Origin: an uncultured Bacteroidia bacterium
Lineage (GTDB): Bacteria > Bacteroidota > Bacteroidia > Bacteroidales > UBA932
Length of the DNA stretch: 64,000 bases
NCBI GenBank assembly: GCA_902785785.1
Contig: CADAAA010000005.1
Span: 124,001-188,000, forward strand
Reading direction: 5' to 3'
A program made the translations under genes and the position numbers. The notes beneath the pieces are model-generated. The model was not told where the DNA came from. It worked only from the letters and a program-made list of their open reading frames with translations, and did not search any database. The first letter of the stretch is position 1, and each line of letters begins with the position of its first letter. Shown piece after piece: positions 43,502 through 53,011 of the stretch.

Positions 43502-44425
43502 TTAACGCTTTACGTTGGAATAACGCTGGATGGTAGAAGACTTGACATTGATGATGTCGATGACCGGATCACCGTCAAAAACGAGGGTGGAATTGCCGGC
43601 CAGATCGACATGGACGGTCTCAGTAGCAGCCTCATACACCTTGGAACTGTTGGAGAGCTTGACGGAGCACTCCGAAGTTTTGAGATTGATCGCATCGACG
43701 GAGGACGATCCGGAACCGGTAACATTGAGGTCGGACGTCTTTCCCTTCAGGGTGACGCGCGAAGATCCGGAAGAAGTAACACTGGCATTGAGGGTTTCGC
43801 CTTCCATGCTGACCTCAGCGCTGCCTCCGCTCACGATCTCGAGACTTTCGGAATCCTGCTCGAACTCGACTAGCGAATTGCCTGCTACATTGATCTTTAT
43901 CTCGTCCGCATAAAGCACAAGGTCAGCATAGGATTTACCTGCTGCAGAGACGGTTACGCTGCCAGCATCCACGGTCAGCTGCTTGACGCGGGCACTCTCC
44001 GCAAGGTCAAGGCGGAAGGTCTTGCACTCAAGGTCGTAATTGACCGAGAGCGTAGACGATCCGGACATCTTGACGGATGCAAGCGGCTCCGGCATATATA
44101 CGGTGGCCTCGAGGACCGGACCCTCGGACTTGCGTCCCCTGAACATCTTGCGCACGTCAGAGGGGACGGACTTCTCGTCCAGGGTGATATAGAGGGTGTG
44201 ATTCTTGACGTATGCCTTCACGTAATCCTTCAGCACATCTTCGACGTTCAGGGTGATCGAATAATCCCGCGAATTCACCACGCGGACATTGAAGTCATAG
44301 TCGATGTCCAGGGCGTCAAATGCGGAGAAATCATGCGAAACCTGCTTGGTCTGGGCAGGCGCGATTAAGCATGACGCGACTAAAGCAAATGTACAAATGA
44401 CAAAAGTCAATGCTCTATTGTTCAT
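43502..44425 (-). CDS. head GIN domain (DUF2807) secreted protein
   Basis: A 307-residue protein with a signal peptide (ALTFVICTFALVASCLIAPAQ; a Cys is present but lacks a typical lipobox). The mature part is a right-handed beta-helix of the DUF2807 type, with regularly spaced V/L-polar-S strands such as VKMSGSSTLSVNY and VTGSGSSSVDAINL. Common in Bacteroidetes; proposed adhesin head, role unproven. 12 bp after the ABC-F gene. Confidence 0.88.
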   Translation of the reverse strand: MNNRALTFVICTFALVASCLIAPAQTKQVSHDFSAFDALDIDYDFNVRVVNSRDYSITLNVEDVLKDYVKAYVKNHTLYITLDEKSVPSDVRKMFRGRKSEGPVLEATVYMPEPLASVKMSGSSTLSVNYDLECKTFRLDLAESARVKQLTVDAGSVTVSAAGKSYADLVLYADEIKINVAGNSLVEFEQDSESLEIVSGGSAEVSMEGETLNASVTSSGSSRVTLKGKTSDLNVTGSGSSSVDAINLKTSECSVKLSNSSKVYEAATETVHVDLAGNSTLVFDGDPVIDIINVKSSTIQRYSNVKR

Positions 44426-44437
44426 ATTATTATATTT

Positions 44438-46378
44438 TTAACAATCTTCCATTAATGTGGCCCACTCGTCAGTCTTGGCATCGAGGTCACGTTTCAACTC
44501 AAGGTACTCACGGGTGAGCTCCATGATGTCGTCCGTAGGACCCGGCGCCGCCAGTACCGACTCTATCTTTTTCATCCGGGCCTCGTCCTTGCCGATCTCG
44601 GCCTCCAGGAAGGATATGCGGTTGCGTACTTTCCTGGCCTCCTTCGAAACGGCCTTACGCGAAGCGAAGTCCTCCCTCGCCCCGGCCTTCTTCGCCTCAG
44701 GCTGAGGCAGCTCGGCCGGAGCCGCCTGCGAAACCTGGCCGAAACGGCGTTCAAGCTCACTTAGAGTCTCGATGCGGCGTTTCTCGAGGAAATCCGAGAC
44801 ACTGCCCAGATGCTCTTTCACATGTCCGTCGCGGAACTCATACATCTTGTCCACCAGGCCGTCCAGGAAATCCCTGTCGTGTGACACAACAATCAACGTG
44901 CCGTCGAATGCTTTAAGGGCGGATTTGAGTATATCTTTCGACCTGATATCCATGTGGTTCGTCGGCTCGTCAAGGGCCAGGACATTGTGGCTCTGGAGCA
45001 TGAGCTTCGCCATGCCCAGCCTGGCACGCTCGCCACCGCTGAGCACGGAAACGCGCTTGTCTATATCTTCCCCCTTGAATAGGAAGGCGCCGAGGATGTC
45101 ACGCAGTTTCGTGCGCACATCCCCTACCGCTACCCTGTCAAGAGTGTCGAAGACCGTCAGGCTATTATCCAATACATCCTCCTGATTCTGAGCGAAATAG
45201 CCGATGTTGACATTGTGCCCGACCTTGGACTCTCCGGAGAACGGCTCCAATTCGCCCATTATCACGCGCATGAGCGTAGTCTTGCCCTCGCCGTTACGGC
45301 CGATGAGTGCGACCTTCTCTCCGCGCTTGATCTCAATGTCCGCATCGCGGAACACCACCTTCTGCGGATATCCGACCGTCATGGCCGTCGCCTTGTAGAC
45401 TACGTCTCCTGCGCGGGCCGCAGGCGGGAACCGCAGATGCATCGCGGAACGGTCCTCTACATCTATCTCAATACGGTCAAGCTTCTCAAGTGCCTTGATG
45501 CGCGACTGTACCTGGTTGGACTTGGTGGGCTTGTAACGGAAGCGGTTGATGAATTCCTCCGTCTTCTCTATCATCCTCTGCTGGTTCTCGTAGGCCGCCG
45601 TCTGCTGCGCCATGCGTTCCTTGCGAAGCTCAACATACTGGCTATAAGGGACTTTATAGTCATACACATGGCCCAGCATAATCTCGACGGTGCGGTTGGT
45701 CACATTGTCGAGGAACTTGCGGTCGTGCGATACCAACAGTATGGAACCGCGGAAATCCTTCAGATATCCTTCGAGCCATTCGATGGACTCGATGTCGAGG
45801 TGGTTGGTAGGCTCGTCAAGCAGCAGCACATCCGGAGCGCCGAGGAGGATCTTGGCAAGCTCGATGCGCATGTTCCAGCCCTGACTGAAAGTCTCCGTCT
45901 TGCGCGAGAGCTCGTCATCCTTGAAACCGAGACCCATCAGTATGCGTGTCGCCTGTACCTCCGGAGGCTCTGAATGACTGATGGCCAGATGGTCGTTCAA
46001 GTCATTTAACCTTGTAATCAAGTCGGCATATTCAGCAGACTCGTAATCAGTCCTTTCCGAAAGCTGGACAGTGATATCTTCGATCTCTTTCTCCATGCTC
46101 TTGAAGACATCGAAGACGGTCATGGCCTCCTCCAGGACACTGCGGCCCCGGTTGTGTTCCATGATCTGCGGAAGATATCCGATATTGACGTGGGCGGGCT
46201 TGTCGATGGTACCGGAAGTGGGATTCTGCTCGCCGCAAATGAGTTTCATGACGGTGGACTTCCCCGCCCCGTTCTTCCCCACCAGACCGATCTTGTCGCT
46301 CTCGCTGATATGGAAACTGATATGGTCCAGGAGTGTCCAGCTGCCGTATGAAACGGTGAGGTCGCTAATCGATATCAT
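44438..46378 (-). CDS. ABC-F family ATP-binding protein
   Basis: A 646-residue protein with two ABC domains and no membrane part. First Walker A is GLVGKNGAGKST, signature FSQGWNMRIELAKIL, Walker B VLLLDEPTNHLD; second Walker A GRNGEGKTT, signature LSGGERARLGMAKL, Walker B VLALDEPTNHMD. A charged linker and a C-terminal coiled coil (about 550-645) are present, as in Uup/YdiF-like translation factors. The first signature is degenerate (SQGWNMR for SGG). Overlaps the 3' end of tatC by 14 bp. Confidence 0.9.
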   Translation of the reverse strand: MISISDLTVSYGSWTLLDHISFHISESDKIGLVGKNGAGKSTVMKLICGEQNPTSGTIDKPAHVNIGYLPQIMEHNRGRSVLEEAMTVFDVFKSMEKEIEDITVQLSERTDYESAEYADLITRLNDLNDHLAISHSEPPEVQATRILMGLGFKDDELSRKTETFSQGWNMRIELAKILLGAPDVLLLDEPTNHLDIESIEWLEGYLKDFRGSILLVSHDRKFLDNVTNRTVEIMLGHVYDYKVPYSQYVELRKERMAQQTAAYENQQRMIEKTEEFINRFRYKPTKSNQVQSRIKALEKLDRIEIDVEDRSAMHLRFPPAARAGDVVYKATAMTVGYPQKVVFRDADIEIKRGEKVALIGRNGEGKTTLMRVIMGELEPFSGESKVGHNVNIGYFAQNQEDVLDNSLTVFDTLDRVAVGDVRTKLRDILGAFLFKGEDIDKRVSVLSGGERARLGMAKLMLQSHNVLALDEPTNHMDIRSKDILKSALKAFDGTLIVVSHDRDFLDGLVDKMYEFRDGHVKEHLGSVSDFLEKRRIETLSELERRFGQVSQAAPAELPQPEAKKAGAREDFASRKAVSKEARKVRNRISFLEAEIGKDEARMKKIESVLAAPGPTDDIMELTREYLELKRDLDAKTDEWATLMEDC

Positions 46379-47153
46379 CGGCCACCTCCTCCGGAACCCC
46401 GGGCTTGCAGATCAGGATGCTGAACTCATAGAGCAGATACAAGGGAACGGCTACCACAAGCATGGTGAAAGGATCTCCCGTCGGAGTCAGGACCGCGGAA
46501 AGTATGAGTATCACAACGACTGCGTAGCGGCGGGATTTCTTCATGGTATCGCGCGTGATGACGCCGAAATGCGAAAGGACGGCCAGCACAGACGGGAACT
46601 CGAAGAGGATTCCCATCACGAACACCATGGCCAGGAAAATAGAGACATATGAAGTCAGTGCGAAGGTATTCTCGATGCTGCCGCTGACCTGGTAACCGTT
46701 GAAGAACACCAGCAGTACCGGCATGACTATGAAATACCCTACGGCAATGCCGAGATAAAACAGCCCAGCACCTAGCCCGAAGGCCTTGCGCATGACTTTC
46801 TTTTCCTTTTCATAGAGCCCTGGAGCGATGAACTTCCAGATCTCGTAACAGATAAGGGGAAAACTGACTACGACAGCGCAGATGAATGTAACCTTGATGT
46901 GGGTGAAGAACTGCGCGGCGATGTCAATGTTGATTAGGTTGATGGACAGGTCGACCCCCAGAAGGCGGTACAGCCAGAAGTCAGGCCTCGTCGGCCGGAG
47001 GATAACTCCGTCGAAAAGGGTCTCCTTGAGAAAGAACCCGACAGTGAAAAAGGCCAATACGATAAGGACCGAGCGGATCAGCGTTCCCCTCAGCTCTTCG
47101 AGATGGTCCCAGAAGGACATCTCCTTAAGGCCTTTTCCGGAATCGGATGCCAC
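46365..47153 (-). CDS. tatC: twin-arginine translocase subunit TatC
   Basis: Six-helix inner membrane receptor for twin-arginine signal peptides, 262 residues. N-terminal MSFWDHLEELRGTLIRS matches the conserved F-x-H-L-x-E-L-R motif; PLICYEIWKFIAPGLYEKEK is the typical first periplasmic/cytoplasmic block. Follows tatA by 3 bp. Confidence 0.95.
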   Translation of the reverse strand: MASDSGKGLKEMSFWDHLEELRGTLIRSVLIVLAFFTVGFFLKETLFDGVILRPTRPDFWLYRLLGVDLSINLINIDIAAQFFTHIKVTFICAVVVSFPLICYEIWKFIAPGLYEKEKKVMRKAFGLGAGLFYLGIAVGYFIVMPVLLVFFNGYQVSGSIENTFALTSYVSIFLAMVFVMGILFEFPSVLAVLSHFGVITRDTMKKSRRYAVVVILILSAVLTPTGDPFTMLVVAVPLYLLYEFSILICKPGVPEEVADDID

Positions 47154-47156
47154 GTC

Positions 47157-47381
47157 TTATGCGTCAGCCTTCTTGTCGGACTCCTTGTCCAAATCCTTGG
47201 TGACCTCCTTGAGTTCGTCCTCGACTTCGTTCATTCCCTGACGGAAACTCTTCACTCCCTTTCCGACTCCACGCATGAGCTCGGGAATTTTCTTGCCGCC
47301 GAAGAGAAGGACAATGACCAGGACGATCAGGAAGATCTCCCAGAAACCAAGACTGCCGAGAAACAGAGGATAAATCAGCAT
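47157..47381 (-). CDS. tatA: twin-arginine translocase TatA/TatE
   Basis: A 74-residue protein with one N-terminal helix (FWEIFLIVLVIVLLFGGKKIPELMRGVG), the FGGKKIPEL hinge and an amphipathic helix, then an acidic/basic tail. No tatB is visible, which is common in this phylum, where TatA serves both roles. First gene of the tat operon; a TAACA-N4-TGTTA dyad lies 21 bp upstream. Confidence 0.94.
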   Translation of the reverse strand: MLIYPLFLGSLGFWEIFLIVLVIVLLFGGKKIPELMRGVGKGVKSFRQGMNEVEDELKEVTKDLDKESDKKADA

Positions 47382-47401
47382 TTTTTTAAGTTTTATTAGG
47401 T

Positions 47402-47415
47402 TAACAAAAATGTTA
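47402..47415. promoter_or_regulatory. TAACA-N4-TGTTA dyad upstream of tatA
   Basis: TAACAAAAATGTTA, 21 bp before the tatA start; the same palindrome as upstream of rarA and at the dipeptidase stop. Confidence 0.4.
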
Positions 47416-47435
47416 CTATTCTAAACTATTTTGTT

Positions 47436-50093
47436 TTATTTATTGTTTCTCAGTGAATTGAGCTGAGACTCCAGACTTTCGATCCTCGAGAGGGCATCAG
47501 CCTCTTTTTTGCGCTCGACAGCGACGATTTTCTCAGGAGCATGTGCTACGAACGACTCGTTCGAGAGCTTTTTGCGCACTCCTTCGAGGAATTTTCTCTG
47601 GTATTCGAGGTCGGCCTCAACCTTGGCGATCTCCTCTTCGACGTTGACAAGTCCTGTGAGAGGGACGAACAGTTCGACGGTGCCGATGATGAACGGCACG
47701 CCGGCCGCGGTGTCTCCGAAGTCATCTGTCAACTCGACGGAAGAGATGCTCGCAAGTTTCTCGACGACAGGTGCAGCCTCCATCGGGAAGCCACCCTTGA
47801 CCTTGAGGGCGAGGGGCTCCTTCGGGGAGATGTTCTTCTGCTTCCTGATGGACCGCACAGAGACGACAGTCTCGCGCGCGATATCGAACTCACGGATGAA
47901 TGCCTCATCGTACTTCCCTGCCTTGGGAGTGGGAGCGAACATGATGGTGGCACCTTCGGGACGCTCTTCGATGGCCTGCCAGAGCTCTTCAGTAATGAAA
48001 GGCATTATCGGATGGATCATCTTGATCAGCGCTTCAAAGAACTTGAGCGTAGTATCATAGGTAGCCTTGTCTATAGCAGTACCATAAGCAGGCTTCACAA
48101 TCTCCAGATACCAGCTGCAATAGTCGTCCCAGAAGAGCTTGTAGATGGTCATCAGGGCATCGTTAATCCTAAACTTACTATAGTGATCCTCAACGATTTC
48201 AATAGTCTGACTTAATTTGTTTTCGAACCACTTGGCAGCGATGGCGCAAGCAGCGGGAGTGGCAGCCGAGGCATCGACATTCCAGCCCTTTACCAAACGG
48301 AAGGAGTTCCAGATCTTGCCGCAGAAATTGCGGCCCTGCTCGATCATCGCCTCGTCATAGAGGATGTCGTTGCCGGCCGAGGAGCATAGAAGCATTCCGA
48401 GACGGACGGCATCGGCGCCATACTTGTCGATCAGCTCGAGCGGATCCGGAGAGTTGCCGAGGGTCTTGCTCATCTTGCGTCCGAGCTTGTCACGGACGAT
48501 GCCGGTGAAATACACGTTGTGGAACGGCACGTCATTCATGAACTCGTTACCCGCCATGATCATCCTCGCGACCCAGAAGAAAATGATATCCGGACCGGTC
48601 ACAAGGTCGTTGGTCGGATAATAGTATGCCAGGTCGGCATTGGGCTTGTGTTCGGGATTGCCTGGCATATCGGGATCGAAGACGGAGATAGGCCACAGCC
48701 AGCTGGAGAACCAGGTATCGAGCACGTCCTCATCCTGCTTGAGATCCTCGGGCTTGATGGAAGGATCAAGAGCCTGTGCGGCCTTGAAGGCTTTCTCGAA
48801 GCTATTTTCAACAACTATCTGTCCATCAGGAAGATAGTATGCAGGGATGCGCTGTCCCCACCAAAGCTGGCGGCTGATACACCAGTCGTGTGCATTCTCC
48901 ATCCAGTGACGGTAGGTATTGCGGTATTTATCCGGGATGAACTTGATGAAGCCATCTTCGACGGAAGCAAGCGCGCGCGGTGCGAGCTCTTCCATCTTGA
49001 GGAACCACTGGGCACTGAGGCGAGGCTCGATGACGGCGTTGGTACGCTCGCTGTATCCGACCGGAGAGGTATAGTCTTCGATCTTCTCGATATTCCCGGC
49101 TTCCTCCAGCATCTTCACGATCTTCTTGCGGGCCTCGAAACGGTCTTCTCCGATGAGGATCTGAGCCTGCTCGTTCAGGCGGCCGCGGTCGTCGATGATG
49201 TCGAGGATGGGGAGATTATGCCGCATGCCGATCTCATAGTCGTGGGCGTCATGCGCAGGCGTGACCTTGAGGCAGCCCGTACCGAAATCCATCTCGACAT
49301 AGTCGTCCTCGATGATTGGTATCTCCTTGTTGATGAGCGGGATAAGGACTTTCTTGCCCTTCATCCAGAAGTGGCGCTCGTCATTGGGATTGACGCAGAT
49401 GGCGGCATCGGCCATGATGGTCTCGGGACGCGTGGTGGCCACTACGATGTACTTGTCGGTAGGGTTGCCGTGTCCGTCGGAGATGAAGTAGCGCATGTGG
49501 TAGAAATGACTCTGGGTATCCTTGTGGATCACCTCGTCATCACTGACGGCTGTGTGTCCCTCGGGGTCCCAGTTGACCATGCGCACTCCCCTGTAGATCC
49601 AGCCTTTCTTATAAAAATATACGAAGGTATTGATGACGGCCTCGGAGAGGGCGGGCTCCATGGTGAAGCGGGTGCGGTCCCAGTCGCAGGAAGCGCCGAG
49701 CTTGCGGAGCTGCTTGAGGATGATGCCTCCGTGCTCCTCCTTCCATTCCCAAGCATACTTCAGGAACTCCTCGCGGGTGATGTCCTCCTTGGTGATGCCC
49801 ATGCCCTTGAGCTTCGCAACCACTTTGCTCTCAGTGGCTATGGAAGCGTGGTCGGTGCCGGGGACCCAGCAGGCGTTCCGGCCGTCCATGCGTGCCTTGC
49901 GGATCAGCACGTCGTTCAAAGTATTGTTCAGCACATGTCCCATGTGCAGGATGCCCGTCACGTTCGGCGGCGGGATCACGATGGTATAGGGTTCCCTTCC
50001 GTCGGGTTCGGAGTGGAAGAACTTGTTTTCAAGCCAATAGGCATACCACTTGTCCTCCACTTCGGAGGCGTTGTATTTTGCCGATAATTCCAT
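47436..50093 (-). CDS. valS: valine--tRNA ligase
   Basis: Class I aminoacyl-tRNA synthetase of 885 residues, typical length. HIGH motif HMGH at 50-53, KMSKT at 540-544, editing domain around 215-350 (VATTRPETIMADAAICVNP), WWGQRIPAYY in the catalytic core, and a C-terminal coiled coil (about 815-885). A TATATTTG box at 50138-50131 lies 37 bp upstream. Confidence 0.97.
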   Translation of the reverse strand: MELSAKYNASEVEDKWYAYWLENKFFHSEPDGREPYTIVIPPPNVTGILHMGHVLNNTLNDVLIRKARMDGRNACWVPGTDHASIATESKVVAKLKGMGITKEDITREEFLKYAWEWKEEHGGIILKQLRKLGASCDWDRTRFTMEPALSEAVINTFVYFYKKGWIYRGVRMVNWDPEGHTAVSDDEVIHKDTQSHFYHMRYFISDGHGNPTDKYIVVATTRPETIMADAAICVNPNDERHFWMKGKKVLIPLINKEIPIIEDDYVEMDFGTGCLKVTPAHDAHDYEIGMRHNLPILDIIDDRGRLNEQAQILIGEDRFEARKKIVKMLEEAGNIEKIEDYTSPVGYSERTNAVIEPRLSAQWFLKMEELAPRALASVEDGFIKFIPDKYRNTYRHWMENAHDWCISRQLWWGQRIPAYYLPDGQIVVENSFEKAFKAAQALDPSIKPEDLKQDEDVLDTWFSSWLWPISVFDPDMPGNPEHKPNADLAYYYPTNDLVTGPDIIFFWVARMIMAGNEFMNDVPFHNVYFTGIVRDKLGRKMSKTLGNSPDPLELIDKYGADAVRLGMLLCSSAGNDILYDEAMIEQGRNFCGKIWNSFRLVKGWNVDASAATPAACAIAAKWFENKLSQTIEIVEDHYSKFRINDALMTIYKLFWDDYCSWYLEIVKPAYGTAIDKATYDTTLKFFEALIKMIHPIMPFITEELWQAIEERPEGATIMFAPTPKAGKYDEAFIREFDIARETVVSVRSIRKQKNISPKEPLALKVKGGFPMEAAPVVEKLASISSVELTDDFGDTAAGVPFIIGTVELFVPLTGLVNVEEEIAKVEADLEYQRKFLEGVRKKLSNESFVAHAPEKIVAVERKKEADALSRIESLESQLNSLRNNK

Positions 50094-50130
50094 TTTGTAT
50101 TTTTAGTGTTGTTATAATCGCATTATCGTA

Positions 50131-50159
50131 CAAATATACTCTTTTTTTCAGTATTTTTG
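50131..50159. promoter_or_regulatory. divergent promoter region valS / DUF3467
   Basis: Minus strand TATATTTG (50138-50131) for valS and + strand TATTTTTG (50152-50159) for the DUF3467 gene lie back to back. Confidence 0.5.
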
Positions 50160-50178
50160 CAGAAAACGATACCGTATC

Positions 50179-50502
50179 ATGGACAACAACGAAAAGAAAC
50201 AGCTCAGCCTGGACCTCAAGCCTGAGGTCGCCAAGGGCTCATACTCCAACCTCGCCATCATCTCGCACTCTCCCAGCGAGTTCATCATCGACTTCGCCAC
50301 CATGCTCCCCGGCCTCCAGAAGCCCGAGATCTCGAACCGCATCGTGATGAACCCCGAGCACGCGAAACGCCTGCTCAATGCGCTCGCGGACAATATCAAC
50401 AAGTACGAGTCGCAGTTCGGCCCCATCACTTTCAAGGAGCAGCAGCCCAAGGGTACCTTCAACCTCGGCGACTTCATGAACAACAACGGAGCAAAGTCCT
50501 AG
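50179..50502 (+). CDS. DUF3467 family protein
   Basis: A 107-residue protein of a small conserved family. Residues about 20-90 carry the typical YSNLAIISHSPSEFIIDFATMLPG and RIVMNPEHAKRLLNAL. Function is unknown; the family is widespread in Bacteroidetes next to housekeeping genes. Followed after 7 bp by kdsC. Confidence 0.85.
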   Translation: MDNNEKKQLSLDLKPEVAKGSYSNLAIISHSPSEFIIDFATMLPGLQKPEISNRIVMNPEHAKRLLNALADNINKYESQFGPITFKEQQPKGTFNLGDFMNNNGAKS

Positions 50503-50509
50503 TCATATC

Positions 50510-51046
50510 ATGGTTCTTACAGAACAAAGACTCCTGCAGATCAAGGCAATAGCCTTCGATATAGACGGTGTCATGACAGACGGAGGTATCCTGGCCATGC
50601 CCGATGGTGACCTCCTGCGTGTCTTTGATGCCAAAGACTCCTTCGGAGTACGCATGGCCAAGATGAACGGCTTGCATACCGCGATCATTACCGGCGGAAG
50701 CTCCGACAGCATAGTACGGCGATTCAGCGTATGCGGAGTGGATCCCGACGATATCTATCTTCATTCAAGGATCAAGATCGACGACTTCAACGCTTTCTGT
50801 CAGAAGCACTCGCTCAAGCCGGAAGAAGTGATGTTCTTCGGCGACGACCTTCCCGACATCCCGGTCATAAAGGCCTGCGGCATAGGCGTTGCGCCCGCCG
50901 ACGCCGTGGAGGAAGTCCGCCAGGCGGCGGACTACGTCTCCGAATACGGCGGAGGTCACGGCTGCGTCCGCAACGCAGTCGAAATGGTGCTCAAGGCCCA
51001 GGGGCGCTGGAAGCTTGACGACGCGCTTTACAAGAAGATGTTCTGA
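50510..51046 (+). CDS. kdsC: KDO-8-phosphate phosphatase, HAD type
   Basis: A 178-residue C0-type HAD phosphatase that frees KDO for lipid A core synthesis. Motif I AFDIDGVMTDG, motif II ITGGSSDSIVRR, motif III with FFGDDLPDIPVI. A lone HAD of this length matches KdsC (YrbI); other cytoplasmic sugar-phosphate targets are possible. 1 bp before maf. Confidence 0.88.
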   Translation: MVLTEQRLLQIKAIAFDIDGVMTDGGILAMPDGDLLRVFDAKDSFGVRMAKMNGLHTAIITGGSSDSIVRRFSVCGVDPDDIYLHSRIKIDDFNAFCQKHSLKPEEVMFFGDDLPDIPVIKACGIGVAPADAVEEVRQAADYVSEYGGGHGCVRNAVEMVLKAQGRWKLDDALYKKMF

Positions 51047-51047
51047 G

Positions 51048-51644
51048 ATGGATCTTAACGGAAAAAGGATCATCCTGGGAAGCGGGTCACCGCGCAGGCG
51101 CGAGCTTCTCACCGCAATGAACGTGGAATTCACCGTTGACACCGGAAATACCTTCGAAGAGTCGTACGATCCTTCTACGCCGCACGAGGCGGTGCCGGCG
51201 TTGATGTCCGAGGGAAAATCCCTCGGATTCCACAGGCCGCTCGAGCAGGATGAGATCCTGATCACTTCGGACACGATGGTTCTGTGCCACGCCAATGATC
51301 CGGAGCATTCCCCTATCCTGGGCAAGCCCCATTCGCGCGAAGACGCGGTCCGGATGCTCCGGCTGCTTTCCGGCCGCGAGCACGAAGTGATCACGGCCGT
51401 CACGCTGCGGAGCCACGACCGCATGGAGACTCGCTGCGACTCTACGGCAGTTGTATTCAAAGAATTGACCAACAGCGAGATAGACTATTACATTGACAAT
51501 TGCAAGCCGTTCGACAAGGCCGGAGCATACGGCATCCAGGAATGGATAGGACTCATCGGCATCACCGCCATCCGCGGCTCATATTTCAATGTCGTGGGCT
51601 TCCCCACCCATTTGGTATATGAGATGCTGATGTCTTTTTGTTGA
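51048..51644 (+). CDS. maf: Maf-like nucleotide pyrophosphatase
   Basis: A 198-residue Maf/HAM1-type house-cleaning enzyme hydrolysing non-canonical or m7-NTPs. The start at 51048 (MDLNGKRIILGSGSPRRREL) gives the canonical SGSPRR motif at the N-terminus; SDTMVLCHAN and LGKPHSREDAVRML follow, and FDKAGAYGIQEW near the end. Confidence 0.93.
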   Translation: MDLNGKRIILGSGSPRRRELLTAMNVEFTVDTGNTFEESYDPSTPHEAVPALMSEGKSLGFHRPLEQDEILITSDTMVLCHANDPEHSPILGKPHSREDAVRMLRLLSGREHEVITAVTLRSHDRMETRCDSTAVVFKELTNSEIDYYIDNCKPFDKAGAYGIQEWIGLIGITAIRGSYFNVVGFPTHLVYEMLMSFC

Positions 51645-51651
51645 TGTTTTT

Positions 51652-51682
51652 TTTGCAGATTAGCAAAAACTGCTTATCTTTG
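51652..51682 (+). promoter_or_regulatory. promoter of tRNA-Val
   Basis: TTTG (51652-51655), 19-bp spacer, TATCTTTG (51675-51682), 15 bp before the mature 5' end. Confidence 0.65.
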
Positions 51683-51697
51683 CATCCCACTAATGAC

Positions 51698-51772
51698 GAA
51701 GCTTTAGCTCAGCTGGTTTAGAGCGCTTGCTTGACAGGCAAGAGGTCAGCAGTTCAAATCTGCTAAGCTTCA
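51698..51772 (+). tRNA. tRNA-Val (anticodon GAC)
   Basis: 75-nt cloverleaf. Acceptor GAAGCTT / AAGCTTC with discriminator A, anticodon arm CTTGC-TTGACAG-GCAAG giving anticodon GAC, T arm with TTCAAAT. CCA is not encoded. It lies 2.4 kb from valS, which is probably chance. Confidence 0.95.
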
Positions 51773-51827
51773 CTCCAAACAATCAGACGCTTACAGAGAT
51801 GCAAGCGTCTTTTCTTTTATACCTGAG

Positions 51828-52910
51828 CTATTCCGTTTCAATGTGCAGGACGAGATACTCCGACCTGGTGCCGATGCGGATCTTCGGGCCCCAGATCCCG
51901 AGGCCTGAACTCACATAATAGCGGGTACTCCCCCGTCGGTGATGGCCCCAGGACTTCTCATACATGGCATCCGTCACCCAGGAAAGCGGCCAGACCTGTC
52001 CCCTGTGGGTATGCCCGCTGAACTGAAAATCCATGCCCGCCAGCTCCGCATCTTCCAGATGATAAGGCTGGTGGTCGAGAAGGATGGTAAAGCCCGGCAG
52101 GGCACTTGCAAGCTCGGAGAGCAGTTTCCTGTGCGGATTACTCCTGTCATCCCGGCCGACAACAGTAATCCCTTGGAAATATGCGACAGAGTCGCGCAGC
52201 AGGGTGATTCCCGCATCGGCGAAAAACTTCTCCGAATCTTGTTCACTGCCAATGTATTCGTGATTGCCGAGGACGGTAAAAAGCGGAGCCTTGATGCGCG
52301 CGAACTCCTCTGCATAATTTCCCTCAAGCAGAGGCCGCAGCTGAATATCTACGATATCCCCGCCGAAGAGCACCAGATCGGGATCCTCGGCATTGATCAT
52401 ATCAACCCAGCGGGAAAGCTCCGGTTTGCGGTTGCTGTATCCAAGGTGAAGGTCGCTTGCCAGTACAATGGTCATGGGCTTTTCAAGGGGTTTTACGGTC
52501 TTGACAGTCAATTCTTCGCGATACTTATGCTTATAGTGGATGCCTCCGGCAATCAGCACAAGGGCGATACAGCCAAGGATACAGGCAAGCGAAACACCGT
52601 TGCAGTTCAGCCAGTCCTTCGGGATAAGCCTCAACAATACACCTAAATCGGCAATGATAAAAGCTATCAGTAGATACAGGTACGCTATCATCCATGGATG
52701 GCCTATCTCATACAAGGCAGTAATCATAGGAATGGACGCTTTGCTGCGCAAACCCATGCTCGCGAAAGCCGCCACCATCCACAGCAGGAAAAGGGTGGCG
52801 GCCACGAGTTTGGGCGCCCACCCTCCGGGAGTGATCCGCCACAGGTGCCACACGACGTAGGCCACCGTGACGAAAAAGACAATCAGTATGGTTATGAATC
52901 CCGCTCTCAT
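51828..52910 (-). CDS. membrane-anchored metallophosphoesterase
   Basis: A 360-residue calcineurin-like phosphoesterase. Residues 1-140 hold four or five membrane helices; the catalytic part follows with LASDLHLGYSN, VLFGGDIVDI, LGNHEYIGS and FSGHTHRGQVWPLS, the metal ligands of the family. Similar to YaeI/YkuE-like enzymes, some of which act on lipid A precursors. The start MRAGFITILIV at 52910 is preferred over the ORF start at 52976. Confidence 0.88.
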   Translation of the reverse strand: MRAGFITILIVFFVTVAYVVWHLWRITPGGWAPKLVAATLFLLWMVAAFASMGLRSKASIPMITALYEIGHPWMIAYLYLLIAFIIADLGVLLRLIPKDWLNCNGVSLACILGCIALVLIAGGIHYKHKYREELTVKTVKPLEKPMTIVLASDLHLGYSNRKPELSRWVDMINAEDPDLVLFGGDIVDIQLRPLLEGNYAEEFARIKAPLFTVLGNHEYIGSEQDSEKFFADAGITLLRDSVAYFQGITVVGRDDRSNPHRKLLSELASALPGFTILLDHQPYHLEDAELAGMDFQFSGHTHRGQVWPLSWVTDAMYEKSWGHHRRGSTRYYVSSGLGIWGPKIRIGTRSEYLVLHIETE

Positions 52911-52975
52911 GGATGCTCCGGCTTTTTCTTCAAAGGTAAAGAAATCATGTCTGAACGCCAAACGAATCGTTATCA

Positions 52976-53007
52976 TTTGGAAGTCCAGCGTTTATTGCGT
53001 AACTTGG
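52976..53007 (+). promoter_or_regulatory. promoter of the ElaA-like gene
   Basis: TTTG (52976-52979), 20-bp spacer, TAACTTGG (53000-53007, one mismatch), ending 4 bp before the ATG at 53012: a candidate leaderless mRNA. Confidence 0.5.
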
Positions 53008-53011
53008 TGCT

